Positions 60,481 through 64,000 of a stretch of DNA of 64,000 nucleotides are shown here, one piece after another. The translations under genes were made by a program, and so were the position numbers. Position 1 is the stretch's first letter. Every line of letters starts with the position of its first letter. The notes under the pieces are model-generated. The model saw only the letters and a list, made by a program, of their open reading frames with translations, ran no database searches and was not told the origin of the DNA. Source of the DNA: Nocardioides pini (GTDB taxonomy: Bacteria; Actinomycetota; Actinomycetes; Propionibacteriales; Nocardioidaceae); the NCBI RefSeq assembly GCF_026712185.1, contig NZ_JAPPUX010000002.1:186001-250000 (forward strand), in the 5' to 3' direction.

Positions 60481-61728
60481 ATGGGTGATCGCATGCGCGT
60501 CGTCGAGGTCGAGCGAGCCGTCCGTGCGGTGCGCGAGCACTGCAGCTCCCTCGACCGGCCGCGGGTGGTGACCAGCGGCAACTTCGCCTCCCCCGTGACG
60601 CTGCTCGGCCCGCTGCTGGCCGAGCTGCCCTCGGCGCGCCTCCACGCGCTCAACGCGCAGCACGACCTGCCCATGCACGACGGGGTCGTCCCGGAGACGA
60701 CGTTCGTCGGTCCCGGCTTCCGCCGCCACCCCCGGCTGGCGTACGTCCCCTGCCGGCTCTCGATGGTGCCGCGGCTCTTCAACGGGCCGCTGGCCCCGGA
60801 CGTCGTCGTGGTGCACACGACGACCCCGCGCGACGGGGAGGTGTCGCTCGGGCTGGAGGTCAACGTGCTGCCCGCCGCCATCGAGGCAGCCCGGGAGCGC
60901 GGTGCGCTCGTGGTCGCCCAGCTCAACCCGCGGATGCCGTGGACGTTCGGCGACGCGGTGCTGCCGCTCGACGCGCTCGACTTCGGGGTGGAGGTGGACG
61001 CCCCGCTGACCACCCACGTCGCCCGCCCGCCGAGCGACGACGCGCGGCTGATCGGCGCCCGCGTGGCCGCCGAGATCGGTGACGGCGCGACCCTCCAGGC
61101 CGGCATCGGGGAGGTGCCCGACGCCACCATCGGCGGTGTGCTCGAGCGTCGCGGGCTCAAGGTGTGGACCGAGATGTTCAGCGACGGGGTGCTGGTGCTC
61201 GAGCGGGCCGGCGCCCTCGATCGCGGCACCCCGGTGCGCACGTCGTTCGTGTTCGGCAGCCAGGAGCTCTACGAGTGGGTCGACGACAACCCGCGGGTGC
61301 GGATGCTGCGCACCGAGACCACCAACTCCCCCGCCGCGATCGCGCAGCAGCCGGCGATGACGTCGATCAACACCGCGTTGCAGGTCGACCTGTTCGACCA
61401 GGCCAACGCGTCGCGGATCGGCGCCCGGATCTACAGCGGCTTCGGCGGCCAGACCGACTTCACCGTGGGGGCGAGCCACTCACCGGGTGGTCGGGCCTTC
61501 ATGGCCCTGCGCAGCTGGCACCCACGCGCTGACGTCTCGACGATCGTGCCTCTGGTCGACGAGCCGGTGACGTCATTCCAGCACGGCGCGGTCGTCACCG
61601 AGCAGGGCATCGCCTGGATGTGGGGGCGCAACGAGCGTGAGCAGGCGCACAACCTGATCGAGCACGCCGCCCACCCCCAGGTCCGCGACGACCTCTGGGA
61701 GGAGGCGCGCGGGCTCGGGCTGGCCTAG
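60481..61728 (+). CDS. acetyl-CoA hydrolase/transferase (4-hydroxybutyrate CoA-transferase-like)
   Basis: This 415-residue protein of the family I CoA-transferases has a Rossmann-like N half (VVTSGNFASPVTLLGPLLAELPSARLHALN) and a C half with LQAGIGEVPDATIGGVLERRGLKVWTEMFSDGVLVLE, the Glu in TEMFSD being the usual acyl-carrying residue. GGQTDFTVGASHSPGGRAFMAL and VTEQGIAWM are at the end. It moves CoA between acyl groups, such as acetate, butyrate or 4-hydroxybutyrate. CACGCT lies 6 nt before the ATG. It is divergent from the ABC-F leader. Confidence 0.88.
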   Translation: MGDRMRVVEVERAVRAVREHCSSLDRPRVVTSGNFASPVTLLGPLLAELPSARLHALNAQHDLPMHDGVVPETTFVGPGFRRHPRLAYVPCRLSMVPRLFNGPLAPDVVVVHTTTPRDGEVSLGLEVNVLPAAIEAARERGALVVAQLNPRMPWTFGDAVLPLDALDFGVEVDAPLTTHVARPPSDDARLIGARVAAEIGDGATLQAGIGEVPDATIGGVLERRGLKVWTEMFSDGVLVLERAGALDRGTPVRTSFVFGSQELYEWVDDNPRVRMLRTETTNSPAAIAQQPAMTSINTALQVDLFDQANASRIGARIYSGFGGQTDFTVGASHSPGGRAFMALRSWHPRADVSTIVPLVDEPVTSFQHGAVVTEQGIAWMWGRNEREQAHNLIEHAAHPQVRDDLWEEARGLGLA

Positions 61729-61741
61729 GTGCCGCTCGCCG

Positions 61742-62227
61742 CTAGGCGACGAACACGCAGAAGATGTGCCCCTCCGGGCTCGCGTAGGCCCGCAGCGGCT
61801 CCTCGGGGTCGTCGGTCCGGTCGAAGCGCAGCTCGCCGCCCAGCTCGAGGACCAGGTCGTGCACCGCGTCCAGCGCGGACCGCGACGGGACCGTGGTGTC
61901 GAGGTGCGACACGGACGGGTGGCCCGGCTCGGGCCAGCGGCTCGTGGTCAGCTCCTCGACCTCCTGCACCGCCAGGGCCCGCCGGCCGTCCGGGTGGGTG
62001 AGGACGAGCCAGTCCTTGTCGTCGACGTCGCCCTCGTCCGGGGCCTCGTCGCCGGGGCGGTACGTCAGCCCCAGCAGCATCCGCCAGAACTCCGCCTCCG
62101 CGCGCACGTCGCGGGCGTCGAGGACGGTGTGCAGCAGCTGCGGGACCGCCGGCGGGAAGTCGGCCGGGTGGGCGTGCGCGGCAGGGTGGCCGGCGGGGCT
62201 GGCGGCGCTCTCGGGGTCGGTGGCCAT
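61742..62227 (-). CDS. VOC family (glyoxalase-like) protein, single domain
   Basis: This 161-residue protein has a Pro/His-rich N terminus (about 1-30) and one VOC/glyoxalase domain: LLHTVLDARDVRAEAEFWRMLLGLTYRPGDE, VLTHPDGRRALAVQEVEEL and YASPEGHIFCVF. The ATG at 62227 follows TAGGGT by 6 nt. A GTG at 62230 is also in frame, but its 3-nt spacing is too short. The metal or substrate is unknown. It is divergent from the next VOC gene. Confidence 0.86.
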   Translation of the reverse strand: MATDPESAASPAGHPAAHAHPADFPPAVPQLLHTVLDARDVRAEAEFWRMLLGLTYRPGDEAPDEGDVDDKDWLVLTHPDGRRALAVQEVEELTTSRWPEPGHPSVSHLDTTVPSRSALDAVHDLVLELGGELRFDRTDDPEEPLRAYASPEGHIFCVFVA

Positions 62228-62259
62228 CACCCGACCCTACGGCGTGTGAAGATCGCGTC

Positions 62260-62991
62260 ATGAGCGCTCGACCCGAGTGGATCCAGGTGTTCCTCGACAC
62301 GCCCGCTGACGCCTACGAGGACGCCGTCACGTTCTGGTCCGCGGTGACCGGATGGACGCCGTCCGAGCGACGCGGCGAGGACGGCCAGTTCCTCACGCTG
62401 CTGCCGCCGGCCGGGTCGGCGTACCTGAAGATGCAGGCGGTCGACGGACCGGCCGGTGTGCACCTCGACCTCGACTCGGCGGACCGTCCCGCGGCGGTCG
62501 CGCTCGCCCGTGACCTCGGTGCGACGCCCGCGTGGACGTACCACGACGTCGAGGTCATGCGCTCACCCGGCGGCCTGCTGTTCTGCCACACGCTGCTCGA
62601 CGGCGGGCCGAGCCTGGTGCGCAACGGGGCGACCGTCCTCGACCAGGTGTGCCTCGACATCCCGGCCGCGCACTGGGAGTCGGAGGTGGAGTTCTGGTCC
62701 GACCTGACGGGTCGCGTCCCGGAGGTGGGCAGCCTCCCCCAGTTCGCCCGGATGGTCGAGGACGGACGGCTGCGGATCCTGCTGCAGCGGCTCGACGAGA
62801 CCGACGGGCCGGTCCGGGCGCACCCCGACCTCGCCACCGCCGACCGGGAAGCCGACACCGCGCGTCACCGGAGGCTCGGCGCGGAGGTCGTGTCGGTGAA
62901 CGCGTTCTGGACCGTGCTCACCGCTCCCGCCGGCCAGGTCTACTGTCTGACCGACCGCGACCCCGCCACGGGGCGCGCTGCCGGGGTGTGA
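62260..62991 (+). CDS. VOC family protein with two glyoxalase-like domains
   Basis: This 243-residue protein carries two VOC repeats: IQVFLDTPADAYEDAVTFWSAVTGWTPSE with VHLDLDSADRPAAVALARDLGATP, and VCLDIPAAHWESEVEFWSDLTGRVPEVGS. Each ends in a glyoxalase-type strand (VMRSPGGLLFCHTL, LTAPAGQVYCLTD). Two-domain VOC proteins fold as one glyoxalase unit. The substrate is unknown. The ATG at 62260 is within 32 nt of the divergent VOC ATG. Confidence 0.86.
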   Translation: MSARPEWIQVFLDTPADAYEDAVTFWSAVTGWTPSERRGEDGQFLTLLPPAGSAYLKMQAVDGPAGVHLDLDSADRPAAVALARDLGATPAWTYHDVEVMRSPGGLLFCHTLLDGGPSLVRNGATVLDQVCLDIPAAHWESEVEFWSDLTGRVPEVGSLPQFARMVEDGRLRILLQRLDETDGPVRAHPDLATADREADTARHRRLGAEVVSVNAFWTVLTAPAGQVYCLTDRDPATGRAAGV

Positions 62992-63037
62992 CCGAGCCCA
63001 CCGCCCTTGGCCGTCCCGCTCTGCGTACTGTCGGTAG

Positions 63038-63691
63038 GTGACTTCTCGCCGCCGTTCCCTGCCCGTCCTCGGCCTCGTCCTCGCCGCCTCGCTCGCACCG
63101 GCCGCCGTCGTGGTCCCGGCGCAGGCCGCTGGTCTCGCGCTGCCCGTCCAGTGCGAGACCGGCGCCGAGACGGTACTGGCGTGGGACGACGTGAGCTACG
63201 ACCTGCGCGGCACCTGCGGCGTGGTCCGGGTCAGCGCGGACCACGCGACCGTCACGATGCCGGCCGCCACCCGCCTCGTCCTCGAGGGCACGGGCAATGC
63301 GGTGAGCGCGAAGCCGCTCCTCGACGTGGAGGTGACCGGGGCGGGCAACAGCCTCACCACCCCGTCCGTGCGGTCCCTGACGGTCACGGGTGCCGGCACC
63401 ACGGTGACCGTCTCCGGCCTCGTCGAGTCGGCCGAGCTGTCGAGCACCTCCTCGACCCTCACGGCCGACGTCGTCAACGTCGCACGGCTCCGCGGCGCCG
63501 ACGCCCTCACGGCCCGCAAGGCCTACCGCACGCGGATCACCGGTTCGGACAACGACGTCGACCTGCGGCGCGCCGACCGGCTGGTGCTCACCGGGGACCG
63601 CAACGCCGTCACGGTCGCGCGCGGTCGTACGACGCTGCGCGACCGTGGCGAGGGCAACGTCCTCGACCTGCGCCCCCGGCGTCACCGCTGA
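63038..63691 (+). CDS. secreted DUF3060 family protein
   Basis: This 217-residue protein has a signal peptide (MTSRRRSLPVLGLVLAASLA ending near PAQA, about residue 31). The body has short repeating beta-strand segments (LVLEGTGNAVSAK, VEVTGAGNSLTT, LTVTGAGTTVTV, ITGSDNDVDL, LVLTGDRNAVTV) in a right-handed beta-helix style typical of DUF3060. The function is unknown; the location is the cell wall or outside. The GTG at 63038 follows TACTGT by 6 nt. Its end is followed by the inverted repeats at 63715-63820. Confidence 0.85.
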   Translation: MTSRRRSLPVLGLVLAASLAPAAVVVPAQAAGLALPVQCETGAETVLAWDDVSYDLRGTCGVVRVSADHATVTMPAATRLVLEGTGNAVSAKPLLDVEVTGAGNSLTTPSVRSLTVTGAGTTVTVSGLVESAELSSTSSTLTADVVNVARLRGADALTARKAYRTRITGSDNDVDLRRADRLVLTGDRNAVTVARGRTTLRDRGEGNVLDLRPRRHR

Positions 63692-63714
63692 TCCTGCCGC
63701 CACCACGCCCGCCC

Positions 63715-63820
63715 TGGCCAGTGAGTCTCTGGGCGACTCACTGGCCAGTGGCGCGGCGGCGACGAGCACGCGACACGCCCGGGATGCACGGTGAGTCTCT
63801 GGCCGACTCACTGGCCAGTG
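63715..63820. repeat. pair of GTGAGTC inverted/direct repeats between convergent genes
   Basis: The first is a 13-bp stem: TGGCCAGTGAGTC (63715-63727), 7-nt loop, GACTCACTGGCCA (63735-63747). The second copy (63791-63820) has GTGAGTC, 7-nt loop, GACTCAC and again TGGCCAGTG. The 30-bp sequences differ at one base and start 70 bp apart. The 12-bp palindrome CACTGGCCAGTG occurs in each. They lie between DUF3060 and pyrC, so they may end both transcripts, or be a dispersed repeat family. Confidence 0.75.
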
Positions 63821-63835
63821 CGGGGGTACGCCGGC

Positions 63836-64000
63836 TCAGGCGAGCGCGCCGTCGCGCACCGTCACCCGGCCGCCGTACACCGTGTGCACGACCCGCGAGG
63901 CCAGGCTCCGCCCGTGCCACGGGTTGTTGCGCGAGAGCGATGCCGAGGCGTCGCGGTCGACGGTGACCGCGGCGTCGGGGTCGACCAGCACGACGTGGGC
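63836..64000 (-). CDS. pyrC: dihydroorotase, C-terminal part
   Basis: The last 54 codons run off the right edge. The frame gives VVLVDPDAAVTVDRDASASLSRNNPWHGRSLASRVVHTVYGGRV and ends RDGALA before TGA. The DP-x(n)-VD, SRNNPWHG and RV-x2-T-x2-GG patterns are the usual end of class I dihydroorotases. It lies on the same strand as carA, about 5.3 kb away. In many actinobacteria pyrC lies close to carA, so the genes at 58657-63691 look inserted between them. Confidence 0.85.
   Translation of the reverse strand, partial: AHVVLVDPDAAVTVDRDASASLSRNNPWHGRSLASRVVHTVYGGRVTVRDGALA

Overview
The window looks like a chromosomal segment of a high-GC actinobacterium, most likely Nocardioidaceae (Nocardioides-like). 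The evidence is very high GC with strong third-position GC bias, a complete Pup-proteasome system, a mycothiol ligase (MshC), an actinobacterial integration host factor, PafBC, a PriA lacking a Walker A loop, and several actinobacteria-specific conserved families (DUF3090, SCO1664-like, MSMEG_4193-like, DUF5703). The genus assignment is inference. I see no rRNA, tRNA, phage, insertion sequence or CRISPR array. Most of the window is conserved core chromosome.

1-16 kb holds protein export and regulated proteolysis. It contains a HelY-type helicase (cut by the window edge), a lipid kinase, tatC-tatA, pafC-pafB, an FKBP lipoprotein, pafA, prcA-prcB-pup, dop and arc, interrupted by a few plus-strand small genes. 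Pup ends in Gln, so Dop must deamidate it. PafA then attaches it to targets, and the ARC ATPase (C-terminal QYL) feeds them into PrcAB. The segment ends with trmI. 16-25 kb holds a CBS-domain site-2 protease, a RecB-like nuclease, a HAD phosphatase, a GntP permease and cobalamin-dependent metH. 24.9-32.7 kb holds a PAC2 protein, an intergenic array of 83-bp tandem repeats, mshC, SCO1664-like/DUF3090/phosphomutase genes, corA, an MFS transporter and uppP. 32.7-40.6 kb is a mixed region (aldo/keto reductase, DUF427, rpe, a second lipid kinase, a stand-alone LigD-type polymerase, a secreted Gln-rich protein, a small ATPase).

40.6-58.5 kb is a long minus-strand run, transcribed carA-carB-pyrD-pyrK-pyrD2-pyrF-lipoprotein, then mihF-gmk-rpoZ-coaBC-metK-priA-def-fmt-mmcQ-rsmB. 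Within it, pyrimidine synthesis is followed by nucleotide, coenzyme A, SAM and translation-initiation genes, many coupled by ATGA/GTGA overlaps. 58.6-63.8 kb is a small island (ABC-F ATPase, CoA-transferase, two VOC proteins, DUF3060 secreted protein) between carA and the end of pyrC at the right edge.

The most noteworthy signals are: (i) an ABC-F gene whose leader carries two mini-ORFs (MWIQD and MPGESS) and hairpins, suggesting ribosome-sensing attenuation; (ii) a PyrK-coupled dihydroorotate-dehydrogenase-like protein lacking the catalytic Cys loop beside an intact class 2 PyrD; (iii) the dop/methyltransferase junction, where a 23-bp dyad holds both start codons and both -10 boxes; (iv) the 83-bp repeat array with two interchangeable modules; (v) a TANNNT hexamer 6-8 nt before more than fifteen start codons, implying widespread leaderless transcription.
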